Origin: Amycolatopsis iheyensis
GTDB taxonomy: Bacteria > Actinomycetota > Actinomycetes > Mycobacteriales > Pseudonocardiaceae
Length of the DNA: 64,000 bases
Direction of reading: 5' to 3'
Assembly: GCF_024703995.1 (NCBI RefSeq)
Contig: NZ_JAMXQV010000009.1
Location: forward strand, 186,001 to 250,000
Position numbers and translations under genes: made by a program. The notes beneath the pieces were generated by a model, which saw nothing but the letters and a program-made list of their open reading frames with translations, was not told the origin of the DNA and did not search any database. Below are positions 17,477 to 25,713 of the stretch, piece after piece; the first letter of the stretch is position 1; each line of letters opens with the position of its first letter.

Positions 17477-18942
17477 GCGACGAGACCAGCATCGACCTGA
17501 CCGACGTCCTGGCCGTCGACGAGACTGTCACCCGCTCCACCGGCAGCGCCGGCTTCGGCGTGACCGACGCGGGATTCCTGCCCAAGCCGTTCACCCGCCT
17601 GCTGGCCGAGAAGATCGCGCTGGCCCAGCAGCTGATCGACCCGGCGATCGACCTCTCCAGCGGCAGCGTGGTGCGCAAGCTGCTGGAGGTCACCGCCCTG
17701 GAGGACGCGCGGACGTGGGCGGCGCTGGCCGCTGAGTACGACGACAGCTTCGTCAGCACGGCCCGGGGGCAGGCGCTGTCCGACCTCGGCGAGGAGCTCG
17801 GGATCGCCCGGCCGTTCCTCACCGCGACCGGGGCCGTCACGCTGACGCTCGCGAAAGCGCTGCCGTCGAGCGTGCCGGAACTGGTGCTGCCACGCGGTTC
17901 CCGGCTGGCCACGCCGGGCGGGCACCGCGTCGCGCTCGCGGCCGCGGTGCGGTTCACCCCCGGGGTGACGTCCGCGGTCGTGCCGGTGACGAGCTTCGAC
18001 CCGGGTCCCGTCGGCAACCTGGACCCGGCCGTGACCGGCACCGGCGGCACGCACCCGCAGCGGATCGACCGGTGGGAGATCGCCGACACCAAGCTGGAAG
18101 CGATGATCGACGCCGACGTCGCGGCCGGCTTCCTCGCCACCGCTTCGTCGATCGGCCAGGGACTCGTGCGCGTGCAGCACACGCAGGCGCTCACCGGCGG
18201 CAACGCGCAGTTCGACGACGACCGCTACCGGGCGCTGCTGCTGGCCGCGCCGCGGTCGCTGTGGACGGCCGACTCGATCGCCGCCACGGTCGCGCTGGTG
18301 CCCGGCGTGCGGCAGGTCGTCGTGCGCGACGGCTGGGGCGGGCTCGACCTGTCCCAGTCGATCTTCGGCCAGTTCGCGTTCTTCGAGCGGCTGTTCGCGG
18401 CCGACCGGGACATGTCGTCGCCGTTCTTCGTCACCGTGCTCGTCGCGCCCACCGAGGCCGCGGTCTGGGACGGCGCGGCCGGCCTGCGCGCGGCCGTGCA
18501 GCAGGCGATCCGCGACGTCCGGCCGGTCGGGATCTTCCCGGACGTGGTGCGGGCCGAGCAGGTGTTCTTCACCGTCGAGGCCGACATCGTGACCTCGGGC
18601 CTGGCCTTGCCGTCCGGGTCGGTCGCCGGCCGCAACCTCAGCCCCGCCGCGCTCGCGCTCAAGCAGCGGCTGGCGGCCCGGCTGCGCGGGGTCGTCGACG
18701 GGCTGACGCTGGCGGAACCGGTGCGGGCCGCCGCGTTGTCGGCGGCGATGATGGCCGAGCCCGGCGTCGTCGACGTCAGCGGGCTGCACCTGATGCGGTT
18801 CCCGTTCGCGGTCGACGACGTCGGGTCGGGCGGGGAGAGCGACACCTCGCCGGACGTGCTCGACCTGGACGAGAACCTGATCGTCGGCGCCGACCAGATC
18901 GCGGTCTTCGTCGAGTCGCCCGGCCGGCTGACGGTGCGGTGA
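17473..18942 (+). CDS. Baseplate assembly protein J-like (gp6/gp47 type)
   Basis: The 489-residue protein starts with GTG overlapping the gp25 stop (GTGA). It shows the J-family pattern: a helical N-terminal region (FTRLLAEKIALAQQLIDPAI), the signature TARGQALSDLGEELGIARPF, then a beta domain entered by LPRGSRLATPGG, and a C-terminal part with LPGV-like turns (LVPGVRQVVVRDG). It is expected to form the baseplate wedge ring with gp25. Length and gene order match phage P2 J and eCIS Afp11-type proteins. Confidence 0.8.
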   Translation: MSDETSIDLTDVLAVDETVTRSTGSAGFGVTDAGFLPKPFTRLLAEKIALAQQLIDPAIDLSSGSVVRKLLEVTALEDARTWAALAAEYDDSFVSTARGQALSDLGEELGIARPFLTATGAVTLTLAKALPSSVPELVLPRGSRLATPGGHRVALAAAVRFTPGVTSAVVPVTSFDPGPVGNLDPAVTGTGGTHPQRIDRWEIADTKLEAMIDADVAAGFLATASSIGQGLVRVQHTQALTGGNAQFDDDRYRALLLAAPRSLWTADSIAATVALVPGVRQVVVRDGWGGLDLSQSIFGQFAFFERLFAADRDMSSPFFVTVLVAPTEAAVWDGAAGLRAAVQQAIRDVRPVGIFPDVVRAEQVFFTVEADIVTSGLALPSGSVAGRNLSPAALALKQRLAARLRGVVDGLTLAEPVRAAALSAAMMAEPGVVDVSGLHLMRFPFAVDDVGSGGESDTSPDVLDLDENLIVGADQIAVFVESPGRLTVR

Positions 18943-18945
18943 GCC

Positions 18946-21186
18946 ATGACGAAACCCGTGACCCCGCTCGACCCGGACCGCCTCGGCGCCGGTGTCCTGG
19001 CCGCCGCGGCGGCCGAGCTGATCGGGCCGCTGGCCCCGGCGGCCACTCCGCGACCGCTGACCCTGCGCCCGTCCTCAAGTGGCCCCACCGGGCAGGCCGA
19101 AGTGGTCGTGGACTTCCCCACCCGGCAGCCGCTGGTGCTGTGCACCGTACTGTCCGATGTGGACGCTCAGGGGCTGACGATCCTGCCCGCGCTCGAGGCC
19201 GGCAAGGATGCGCCGCAGACGCTTCCGGTGGTGACGTTCGCACCGCACACCGCGGCAGGCACCGCGTTGGTGGCCGCCGTCCCGCCCGCGGGCAAGGCGC
19301 CGTTCACCCTGCTGGCGCGGGGGATCCGCGGTGGCAAGGCCGGGGTCGGGCTCACGGCCGCGCAGCTGATCGCCGCGGTGCGGTTCGACCTGGTCGACGG
19401 CGTGCTCGGGCGGCTGCTCACCGTGCTGCTCGACGAGAAGGGCCGGATCCGGCGCACCGCACGGCAGATCCGCGCGATGCGGACCCTGGCGGTGGCGAGC
19501 GGCAACGCACTCGACCGGATCGGCGCCGACCTGTCGTGTGCGCGGTTCTCCGACGAGCTGTTCTGGGACGCCGAGGAGCAGACACCGGCCACCCGGCCAC
19601 TGAGCACGGGCGAAGACGACGCGTCGTACCGGGCCCGGCTGCGGGTCCTGCGTGGCGTGCGGCTGCCCAGCGCGCCGTGGCTCGGCTCCGCGTTGGCCGA
19701 GTTCCTCGCCGACGTCGGCGTGCCGAGCACCGTGACCGTCGACGAGTCGGCCGACCCGCAGCTGATCGCGCTGCGGCTGGTCGCCCCGGGCGCACCCGGC
19801 GCCATCGGGCAGCTGCTCAACGCGATCCGGCGGGTGCACCTGATTTGGCCCGCAGGCAGCACCGAAGGCGACGACGCGCACGCGCACCGCCTGCTGCCCC
19901 CGGACGTGGTCGCGCGCGTCGACACCCAGCGGGCGGCGCTGGCCACCTGGCAGGTGCAGCCCTTCCAGCCGCTGGCGCCCACCGTGGCGGAGGCGCTGAC
20001 CACCCTCGACGCCCGGTGCGGCCGGCTGGGCGCCCGGCCGTGGCCGAAAGTGCTGCGGGGACAGGACAACACGGGCGGGTCGCGGTTCGAGCTCGGGTTC
20101 GGCGCGCAGCTCGCCGCGCCGGTGGCCGCCCAGCTCGACGCCGCGGTCAGTGCGGCCACCGCGCTCAAGGACCCGAACCTGGTGCCGAAGCCGCGGTCGG
20201 CGGACCCGGCCGGGGCCTGGCTGCTGCGTGCGTGCGGCCTGCGGACGGTCGAGCCGGCCGCCGACGGCACGGTGTTCGTCAGCACCGCGCCGATGGGCCC
20301 GCTCGTGGTGGACGTCGAGCCCGACGCGTCCGGCGATGTCCCGCTGACGCTGAGCGCGCGGCTGGTGTCGCCCACCGATCCGGACCACGACGTGCCGGTG
20401 GTCGCGGTGATCGCCGCGCTCGCGGGCGCTCAGCTGACCCCGGCGGCGGATCCCGCCGCGGTGCTGGCCGCCGCGCGCTCGACCAGCACGGTTCCCGGGT
20501 TGGATGCCGCGCTGGACAGCCGGAGCGTGCCGAAGGTGACCGACGTCGCCGCGTTCGCCCGGCAGCTGGGCACGGTGTCGCCGCGCGACTACGTGCTCTT
20601 CGACCTCGGCGCCACCCGCACCGCCGCGGTGATCGCGAACTCGGCCCTGCTGAGCCCGCTCTTCACGACGGCCACCGCGGCCGGCGCGAGCAGCGTCGTC
20701 GCGCTGGCCACCGGCGCCGGGACGCTGGCGCTGGTGTTCGGCGTGACCGGGCTGCCGCTGGCGGGCGCGAACCTGGCGGGGGAGCACACGCTCATCCACC
20801 GCTGGCAGGTGCGCGGGCCCGGGGACCAGCACGCCACGCTGTCGGCGAAGCGCGGCGCGGTCGTCACGATTCCGCTCTTCAACAGCGGAATCAGCGTCGT
20901 GTCGTGCGTGCTGGGGCAGCGCTCGGGGGCGAACGACCCCTACACGTGGCGGCCCGCCCTGCCCGACGGCGCGCTGCTGACCCTGCGCCAGTACGAGCAC
21001 CTGCTCAACATCGTCGAGCTGGTCACGCCCATCGGGGTGCGGGCCGACACCTTCGCCATCCGGCGGCGGCACGTCGACGTGGACGGCTCCGGCGCGTTCA
21101 CCGGCCTCGACATCGCCGCCGCCCGGGCCTACCGGCACTACCGCCTCGCGCCGTCCGCGCGGGCAGGACAAGGAGAGATCTCATGA
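18946..21186 (+). CDS. Large baseplate protein (second J/wedge-type component)
   Basis: The 746-residue protein follows the J-like gene by 3 bp. Residues ~180-270 carry GNALDRIGADLSCARFSDEL and GEDDASYRARLRVLRGVRLP, the pattern by which J-type wedge proteins are known (fixed Asp-Arg-Ile-Gly, then E/D-D-x-x-Y/L-RARL). The rest is Ala/Val-rich and mixed, with a C-terminal beta region. Contractile systems commonly have two adjacent wedge proteins (Afp11/Afp12, gp6/gp7), and this is the likely second one. Its stop overlaps the next ATG. The detailed homologue is uncertain. Confidence 0.6.
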   Translation: MTKPVTPLDPDRLGAGVLAAAAAELIGPLAPAATPRPLTLRPSSSGPTGQAEVVVDFPTRQPLVLCTVLSDVDAQGLTILPALEAGKDAPQTLPVVTFAPHTAAGTALVAAVPPAGKAPFTLLARGIRGGKAGVGLTAAQLIAAVRFDLVDGVLGRLLTVLLDEKGRIRRTARQIRAMRTLAVASGNALDRIGADLSCARFSDELFWDAEEQTPATRPLSTGEDDASYRARLRVLRGVRLPSAPWLGSALAEFLADVGVPSTVTVDESADPQLIALRLVAPGAPGAIGQLLNAIRRVHLIWPAGSTEGDDAHAHRLLPPDVVARVDTQRAALATWQVQPFQPLAPTVAEALTTLDARCGRLGARPWPKVLRGQDNTGGSRFELGFGAQLAAPVAAQLDAAVSAATALKDPNLVPKPRSADPAGAWLLRACGLRTVEPAADGTVFVSTAPMGPLVVDVEPDASGDVPLTLSARLVSPTDPDHDVPVVAVIAALAGAQLTPAADPAAVLAAARSTSTVPGLDAALDSRSVPKVTDVAAFARQLGTVSPRDYVLFDLGATRTAAVIANSALLSPLFTTATAAGASSVVALATGAGTLALVFGVTGLPLAGANLAGEHTLIHRWQVRGPGDQHATLSAKRGAVVTIPLFNSGISVVSCVLGQRSGANDPYTWRPALPDGALLTLRQYEHLLNIVELVTPIGVRADTFAIRRRHVDVDGSGAFTGLDIAAARAYRHYRLAPSARAGQGEIS

Positions 21187-21923
21187 GCGACGAAGAGCTC
21201 GTCTACGGGGTGCCGGCACGCAAGATCGTCGAAGCACTGCGGGGCGCGGGGGTCGCGGAAGACGACGTGATCGCGGTGCTGGGCCGGGCCATCGCGCGGT
21301 CCTCGGGCGACCTCACGGCGACGCAGACGCCGCCGTTCGTGTTCCAGACCAGCGTTCCCCAGTTCGCGCCGCAGTGCGAGCTGGACTTCGACCCGACGTT
21401 CAGCCACCCGGACTTCGTCGACGGGGTGACCGTGGTGCAGGCGGGGGAGACGCCGACCGAGATCGGCTTCAACCGCCGGTTCCACGCCATCGAGACCGAC
21501 CTCGGGGGTGTCGCCGAAGCCCTGCGCACCGTCAGCAACTGCATCAAGGAGCTGCGGCTGGAGCTGTTCGGGGTGGTCCAGGAGCTGCAGGTGAAGATCA
21601 CCGCGATCGATCACCGGATCGACCCCCTCAAGGACAAGGCGGAGACCAAGGAGACGAAGGAGAAGGAGAAGGACAGCAAGGAGGGCAAGGAAAGCAAGGA
21701 GAAGGAGGGCAAGGACAACAAGGAGAGCAAGGAGAAGGACAGCAAGGAAGGCAAGGAGAAGGACCGCGGGAAGGACGGGCAGAAGGAGTTCGTCGACCTC
21801 GCCGGGACGTTCCCGCCGGGCGCGCCGCCGACGTCGGTGTCGGAAGGCGACGAGCGCACGTTCATCTCCCTGGCGGACCGCCCCGAAGTCGGCCGGGACG
21901 CACTGTCCGAAGAGGACAGCTGA
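21183..21923 (+). CDS. Coiled-coil protein with a Lys/Glu-rich low-complexity segment
   Basis: The 246-residue protein starts at ATG 21183 (ATGA overlap). Residues ~1-95 are globular (VYGVPARKIVEALRGAG; PPFVFQTSVPQF). Residues ~98-150 form a likely coiled coil (LGGVAEALRTVSNCIKELRL, LFGVVQELQVKITAID). Residues ~150-200 are almost only Lys, Glu, Gly, Ser and Asp in short units such as KEGKESKEKEGKD, then an ordinary acidic tail ends the chain. It stands apart from its Ala/Arg-rich neighbours. It may be a fibre or trunk component. The following ATP-grasp ligase and hydroxylase raise the idea that this segment is a modification substrate. No family was recognised. Confidence 0.6.
   Translation: MSDEELVYGVPARKIVEALRGAGVAEDDVIAVLGRAIARSSGDLTATQTPPFVFQTSVPQFAPQCELDFDPTFSHPDFVDGVTVVQAGETPTEIGFNRRFHAIETDLGGVAEALRTVSNCIKELRLELFGVVQELQVKITAIDHRIDPLKDKAETKETKEKEKDSKEGKESKEKEGKDNKESKEKDSKEGKEKDRGKDGQKEFVDLAGTFPPGAPPTSVSEGDERTFISLADRPEVGRDALSEEDS
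21630..21780 (+). repeat. Purine-rich in-frame repeats coding for Lys/Glu units
   Basis: About 150 bp of the coding strand is nearly all A and G with isolated C, built from variants of AAGGAG, AAGGAC, AGCAAG and GGCAAG. It encodes residues ~150-200 of the coiled-coil protein. Such a stretch is exceptional in this G+C-rich window and likely expands or contracts by slippage in codon steps. Confidence 0.85.
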
Positions 21924-22900
21924 TGCTGCTGATCCTCGCCCACGACCACGACGAGCCCGCCCGGGCCCTGGCCGAGCGCTGGGGCGACGCGGCGCTGCTG
22001 CTCACCGTCGGCGACCTCCACCAAGCCCGCTGGAGCCTGGAGATCGACCGCGACGGCCGGGTGCGCGCGGCGCTGGCGCTCGGGACCCCGGTGCCGGTGA
22101 CGGGGGTGGTGAACCGTCTCGGCGTGTTCACCGACGCGGACCTGGCCCGGGTCCACCGCGAGGACCGCGCCTACGCGGCGGCCGAGCTGACGGCGTTCGC
22201 GCTGGCCTGGCTGGACGCGTGCCCCGCCCCGGTGCTGAACCCGCCGAACCCCCGCTGCCTCAACGGCCCGGCGTGGTACCCGGAGGAGTGGGCGGCCGCG
22301 GCCGCTTCGGTGGGTTTGCGGGTGTCGCCGCCGCGACGCCGGGTCGAGCTGGGGCCGGCGCCGGTCGCGGTGGTTCCGGAGTGGCCCGACGCGAGGCCGG
22401 CGAACGTGGTGGACGGCCGCTGCCTGGGAGACGTGCACCGGGTGGTGGGGGAGAGGCTGTGCGAGCTGGCCCGCCAGGCGGGGACACCGTTGCTCACGGC
22501 CACGGTGTCCGGCGCGGGGGCGGATGCTGAGGTGCGGGAGATTTCGGCCTGGCCGGATCTGGCTGATCCCGAGGTGGCGGACGCGGTTTTGGCTGCGCTC
22601 GGCGGGTGCCCGAGGGGTGCATCCGGCTTGGCTGCTGCGGGTGGTGCTTCGGGTTTCGCCGGTGCGGCGGCTGGTGCTGTGGGTTTCGAGGGTGCGGCGA
22701 CCGCCTCGGCGCCTGAGGTGGCGGGTGCGGTTCTGGGTGGGAGTTCGGCGGGCGCGCCCGCCTCGGCTGGTCCCGCGGCAGCCGAGGGTCCGCTGCCCCC
22801 CGCGGTGAGCGACCCCGGACCCGAGGCAGCCGCTGGGGGTGGTCGCCTCGGGTTCGGGGGTGCGGCAGGCTCTCCCGGCCTCCAGGTGGTGGCCGGATGA
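21923..22900 (+). CDS. Pre-ATP-grasp-like protein with a Gly/Ala-rich tail, no catalytic domain
   Basis: The 325-residue protein starts at the ATG in TGATG. Residues 1-~140 resemble the N-terminal preATP-grasp domain: GVVNRLGVFTDADLARVHRE, then AWLDACPAPVLNPPNP, as in ligases where the substrate name or strand precedes the ATP-binding fold. Residues ~140-230 continue with a globular part, but I see no ATP-grasp Lys and Glu/Asn motifs. From ~residue 232 the chain is a Gly/Ala/Pro-rich low-complexity tail. The next gene, overlapping by 4 bp, encodes a complete ATP-grasp enzyme, so this may be a substrate-recognition partner or a degenerate paralogue. Confidence 0.55.
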   Translation: MLLILAHDHDEPARALAERWGDAALLLTVGDLHQARWSLEIDRDGRVRAALALGTPVPVTGVVNRLGVFTDADLARVHREDRAYAAAELTAFALAWLDACPAPVLNPPNPRCLNGPAWYPEEWAAAAASVGLRVSPPRRRVELGPAPVAVVPEWPDARPANVVDGRCLGDVHRVVGERLCELARQAGTPLLTATVSGAGADAEVREISAWPDLADPEVADAVLAALGGCPRGASGLAAAGGASGFAGAAAGAVGFEGAATASAPEVAGAVLGGSSAGAPASAGPAAAEGPLPPAVSDPGPEAAAGGGRLGFGGAAGSPGLQVVAG

Positions 22901-23832
22901 CCATCCTGCTCTGGGGCCTCCTCCGGGACCAGCCGATGGCCGCGGTCCTGGCTCGGCTGCGGCAGCTCGGCGCGCCCGTCCGGTTCCTCGACCAGCGGCA
23001 CGTCCTCGACACCACGGTGCGCATCGACGGCACCCACACCCGGGTCACCGTCGCGGGGGAGCCGTTCGACCTCGGCCAGGTCCGCGCGGCCTACCTGCGC
23101 CCGCACGACAGCACCCAGCTGGCCGCCCTGCGTGCGCTGCCGTCGTCGCCCGAATGGCGGCACGCCGCCGACGTGGACCAGGTGCTCAACGCCTGGTCCG
23201 ACCGCACCCCCGCCTACGTCCTGAACCGGCCGGCCGCCGCCGCGGGGAACGCGTCCAAGCCCTACCAGCTGCGTGCGGTCGCCGCCGGCGGGTTCCTCGT
23301 GCCGCCGACCCTCGTCACCAACGACCCGGAGCGGGTCCGGGCGTTCGTCCGCGAACACGGCGAAGTCATCGTGAAGTCGACCAGCGGGGTCCGCAGCCGG
23401 GTGCGCCGCCTCGGGCCCGCCGACGCCGCCCGGTTCGCCGCCGTGACTGCCTGCCCGACCCAGTTCCAGCGCCGGGTGCCGGGCACCGACGTGCGCGTGC
23501 ACGTCGTCGGCGCCGAAGTCTTCGCCGCCGAGGTCGACAGCGACGCCGACGACTACCGCTACGCCCGGGCACTCGGCCGCCCCGACCCCGTCCTGACGGC
23601 GTTGGACCTGCCGCCGGACGTCGCCGATCGCTGTCTCGGCCTGGCGAAGCGGCTCGGGCTGCCGGTGGCCGGCATCGACCTGCGCCGCACCCCGGACGGC
23701 GAGTGGTACTGCTTCGAAGTCAACCCGTCGCCGGGTTTCACCTACTACGAGTCGAAAACCGGCCAGCCGATCGCGGCGGCCGTCGCCGCGTTGCTGGCCG
23801 CCGCGGAGCTGTGCGAGGAGCGGGTGTCATGA
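22897..23832 (+). CDS. ATP-grasp ligase (RimK/graspetide-synthetase-like)
   Basis: The 311-residue protein shows the ATP-grasp plan. The preATP-grasp part has GQVRAAYLRPHDSTQLAAL and PAYVLNRPAAAAGNASKPYQ. The nucleotide-binding region has EVIVKSTSGVRSRVRRL with its Lys for phosphate, then the RVPGTDVRVHVVGAEVFAAE strand. The metal site GEWYCFEVNPSPGF has Glu274 and Asn276. These enzymes join a carboxylate to an amine or hydroxyl via an acyl-phosphate; relatives add Glu (RimK) or cross-link Glu/Asp to Lys/Ser/Thr in graspetides. It sits in the injection-system operon, next to a 2OG oxygenase with a 4-bp overlap. The target is unknown; the Lys/Glu-rich protein upstream is the natural suspect. 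Confidence 0.8.
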   Translation: MTILLWGLLRDQPMAAVLARLRQLGAPVRFLDQRHVLDTTVRIDGTHTRVTVAGEPFDLGQVRAAYLRPHDSTQLAALRALPSSPEWRHAADVDQVLNAWSDRTPAYVLNRPAAAAGNASKPYQLRAVAAGGFLVPPTLVTNDPERVRAFVREHGEVIVKSTSGVRSRVRRLGPADAARFAAVTACPTQFQRRVPGTDVRVHVVGAEVFAAEVDSDADDYRYARALGRPDPVLTALDLPPDVADRCLGLAKRLGLPVAGIDLRRTPDGEWYCFEVNPSPGFTYYESKTGQPIAAAVAALLAAAELCEERVS

Positions 23833-24551
23833 CCACAGTGGACACCGAGGAGATCACCTTCGGCGGCGCGCGGGTGTTCACCGCGGAGCTGTTCACCGCC
23901 GCGGAAGTCGACGTCGTCCGCGCGGTCGTGGACGACGTGCCCGCCGGGCTGTGGCACGAAGGCCGGCGCACGCCAGACGGCGGCAGCATGGGCACGATCG
24001 GCGAGCCGCTCTACCGCAACCGCGAGCGCCTCGAGCACTACGCGGCGTGCGCGCGGGCGGAAAACCGGGTGCTGTACCGGCATTTCCGCGTCGTCCACGA
24101 ACGGGTCGCGGCCTTCTTCGAGCAGCGGTACGGACTGCCGGTGGTGTACGCCGAAGAGCTCGCCGTCCCCGGCTTCCACGTGTTCGGCTTCGAAGGCCCC
24201 GGCGAGTACCTGGGCGGCTGCTGGCACGTCGACGTCCTCGAGACGCAGGCGCCCTGCCTGGTGGCGCGCGACGCCGACATCACCGCGGTGGTCAACTTCA
24301 CCGTGCCGTTCGAGCTGCCGGACGGCGGCAGCGGCATGGACCTGGAGGCCGACGGTCCGGCCGCCACCGCGGCCCGCCGGGGCGGCGGTCAGGCGATCAC
24401 CGTGCCCTACCGCGCCGGGCGGATGCTCTTCACGGAATCCGAGGTGTGGCACCGGATCTCCGGCTCCCGGTGCCTTTCGCCCGGCCAGCGCCGCGTGACC
24501 CACCAGGGCCACGGCGTCCGGCTCGACGACCGGTGGATCTTGTTCTGGTGA
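23829..24551 (+). CDS. 2-oxoglutarate/Fe(II)-dependent oxygenase-like hydroxylase
   Basis: The 240-residue protein has the double-stranded beta-helix signature. The facial triad is His133-Val-Asp135 (CWHVDVLE), with His208 in ESEVWHRISG and an Arg221-Arg222 pair ~13 residues later for 2-oxoglutarate. The beta strands VVNFTVPFELPDGGSGMDLE fill the core between them. Length fits prolyl/phytanoyl-type hydroxylases. It overlaps the ATP-grasp gene by 4 bp, so both probably act on the same target, perhaps hydroxylating a residue of a particle protein or the product of the ligase. The metal is Fe(II) by family; nothing in the sequence gives the substrate. Confidence 0.75.
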   Translation: MTTVDTEEITFGGARVFTAELFTAAEVDVVRAVVDDVPAGLWHEGRRTPDGGSMGTIGEPLYRNRERLEHYAACARAENRVLYRHFRVVHERVAAFFEQRYGLPVVYAEELAVPGFHVFGFEGPGEYLGGCWHVDVLETQAPCLVARDADITAVVNFTVPFELPDGGSGMDLEADGPAATAARRGGGQAITVPYRAGRMLFTESEVWHRISGSRCLSPGQRRVTHQGHGVRLDDRWILFW

Positions 24552-24570
24552 CCGGGAAAGGAGTTCGCTG

Positions 24571-25506
24571 ATGGCGAGGGGAACCGACGTCCATCCGTTC
24601 TACCAGCGCGGCCTGCGCTGGGACCAGGTGAGCGATCTCGCGTTCGCGTGGGTCAAGGTGTCCGACGGTGGCGCGCCCTACACCCGCGCGGAAGCCGGCG
24701 TGGTCCACCGGCCGGACACGCACGTGGCCGGCGCGAAGTCGCGCGGGATCCCGGTCGGCGGCTACCACTACGCGCAACTGCGCCCCGGCCCGCAGGCGCA
24801 GGCCGACGTCCTGCTCGCCGAGGTCCGGCGGCTCGGCGCGACCGGCGTCTGCCCGCTGCTCGACCTGGAGGCGCCGTTCCGGCCGGACGGCGCGGCGGAG
24901 GCGTTCGGCACCGCGTTCTGCCGGCACGTGGCCGACGCGGGCTTCCGCCCGGCGGTTTACCTGAGTTCGTCCTTCGCCGCCGCGCTGCGACCGGACCGGT
25001 GGGACGTGCCGGACCTGGTGATCGTGATCGCCCGCTTCGGCGCGCGCCCGGAGGCGCCGGGGGCCGGGCGCTACCCCGGCCGCTACGACGTCCACCAGTA
25101 CACCAGCGGCGGCACCCTGCCGGGGTCGGCCGGCGCGGTCGACTTCGACGAGTCCTACACCGGCAACCACCTCGACCCGGAGGAAGACATGCCTTTCAGC
25201 AGCGACGACTTCGTCAACCTCATGTGGGGGAACGTCTTCGACGTGACCGGCAACCGCAACTACGCCCAGTTCCTCAAGGACATGGACGCCAAGATCACCG
25301 CGCTCGGCTCGTCGCTGGACGCGGTCACGAAGCTCATCACCGACAGCGCGGCGCACCCGGTCGACGCGCGGCAGCTCGCCGACGCGCTCGAGGGCAAGCT
25401 GGTGGCCGACCTGGTGCCCGCCGTCACCGGGGCGGTGGCCGAAGCCGCGGGCGCCGAGACGGCGGACGAGGTCCGCAAGATGCTGGTCGAGCGCCTGGGG
25501 GTTTAG
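24571..25506 (+). CDS. GH25 muramidase (lysozyme), endolysin-like
   Basis: The 311-residue protein carries a GH25 catalytic domain in residues ~1-205: GTDVHPFYQ with Asp6, PLLDLEAPF with Asp98 and Glu100, and the closing QYTSGGTLPGSAGAVDFDE strand. It cleaves the MurNAc-GlcNAc bond in peptidoglycan. The C-terminal ~105 residues are helical and Ala-rich, ending in EVRKMLVERLGV, as in several actinophage endolysins. No signal peptide is seen, so export or release must use another route. AAAGGAG lies 8 bp before the ATG. It is the last gene of the cluster and may help the particle cross or leave the cell wall. Its last 120 bp are duplicated downstream. Confidence 0.82.
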   Translation: MARGTDVHPFYQRGLRWDQVSDLAFAWVKVSDGGAPYTRAEAGVVHRPDTHVAGAKSRGIPVGGYHYAQLRPGPQAQADVLLAEVRRLGATGVCPLLDLEAPFRPDGAAEAFGTAFCRHVADAGFRPAVYLSSSFAAALRPDRWDVPDLVIVIARFGARPEAPGAGRYPGRYDVHQYTSGGTLPGSAGAVDFDESYTGNHLDPEEDMPFSSDDFVNLMWGNVFDVTGNRNYAQFLKDMDAKITALGSSLDAVTKLITDSAAHPVDARQLADALEGKLVADLVPAVTGAVAEAAGAETADEVRKMLVERLGV

Positions 25507-25713
25507 GCGTCCACGCGGGGTGAACGCGGCGGGCGCGTCCGTCAGCGGAAGCACCGCTCCGACCGGCACTCGGAGCCGGCCTTCGCCGACGGGCTCGAGG
25601 GCAAGCTGGTGGCCGACCTGGTGCCCGCCGTCACCGGGGCGGTGGCCGAAGCCGCGGGCGCCGAGACGGCGGACGAGGTCCGCAAGATGCTGGTCGAGCG
25701 CCTGGGGGTTTAG
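25387..25713. repeat. Direct duplication of the muramidase 3' end (120-bp identical copies)
   Basis: Positions 25387-25506 and 25594-25713 are identical over 120 bp, from CTCGAGGGC to the TAG stop; the second copy is 207 bp downstream, in the same frame. Between them is a fragment matching the 3' end of the next gene. Read-through of the first TAG would append the same 40-residue tail again. Confidence 0.95.
25521..25590 (-). pseudogene. Remnant of a quinone oxidoreductase 3' end
   Basis: Seventy bases match 25760-25829, inside the oxidoreductase gene, with six mismatches. On the minus strand the fragment would read EGRLRVPVGAVLPLTDAPAAF, against REGRLRVPVGAVLPLAEAPAAF in the intact gene. 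It is cut on both sides by the muramidase repeats, so it is a non-functional duplicate of the junction region. Confidence 0.8.

Noticed and set aside
18072-21180. Upstream extension of the frame holding the Lys/Glu-rich protein
   Set aside because: The extension lies inside the baseplate genes and is Arg/Ala-rich without a family; the ATG at 21183 with an ATGA overlap is the real start.
21630-21780. CRISPR-like or regulatory repeat array
   Set aside because: The repeats are short, imperfect, in frame, and code for a Lys/Glu-rich segment; there are no spacers.
6207-25506. Prophage with missing parts
   Set aside because: No capsid, terminase, portal, integrase or replication gene was seen, and the operon is under a SARP-type box; a domesticated tail or injection system explains the content better. 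Genes beyond the window cannot be excluded.
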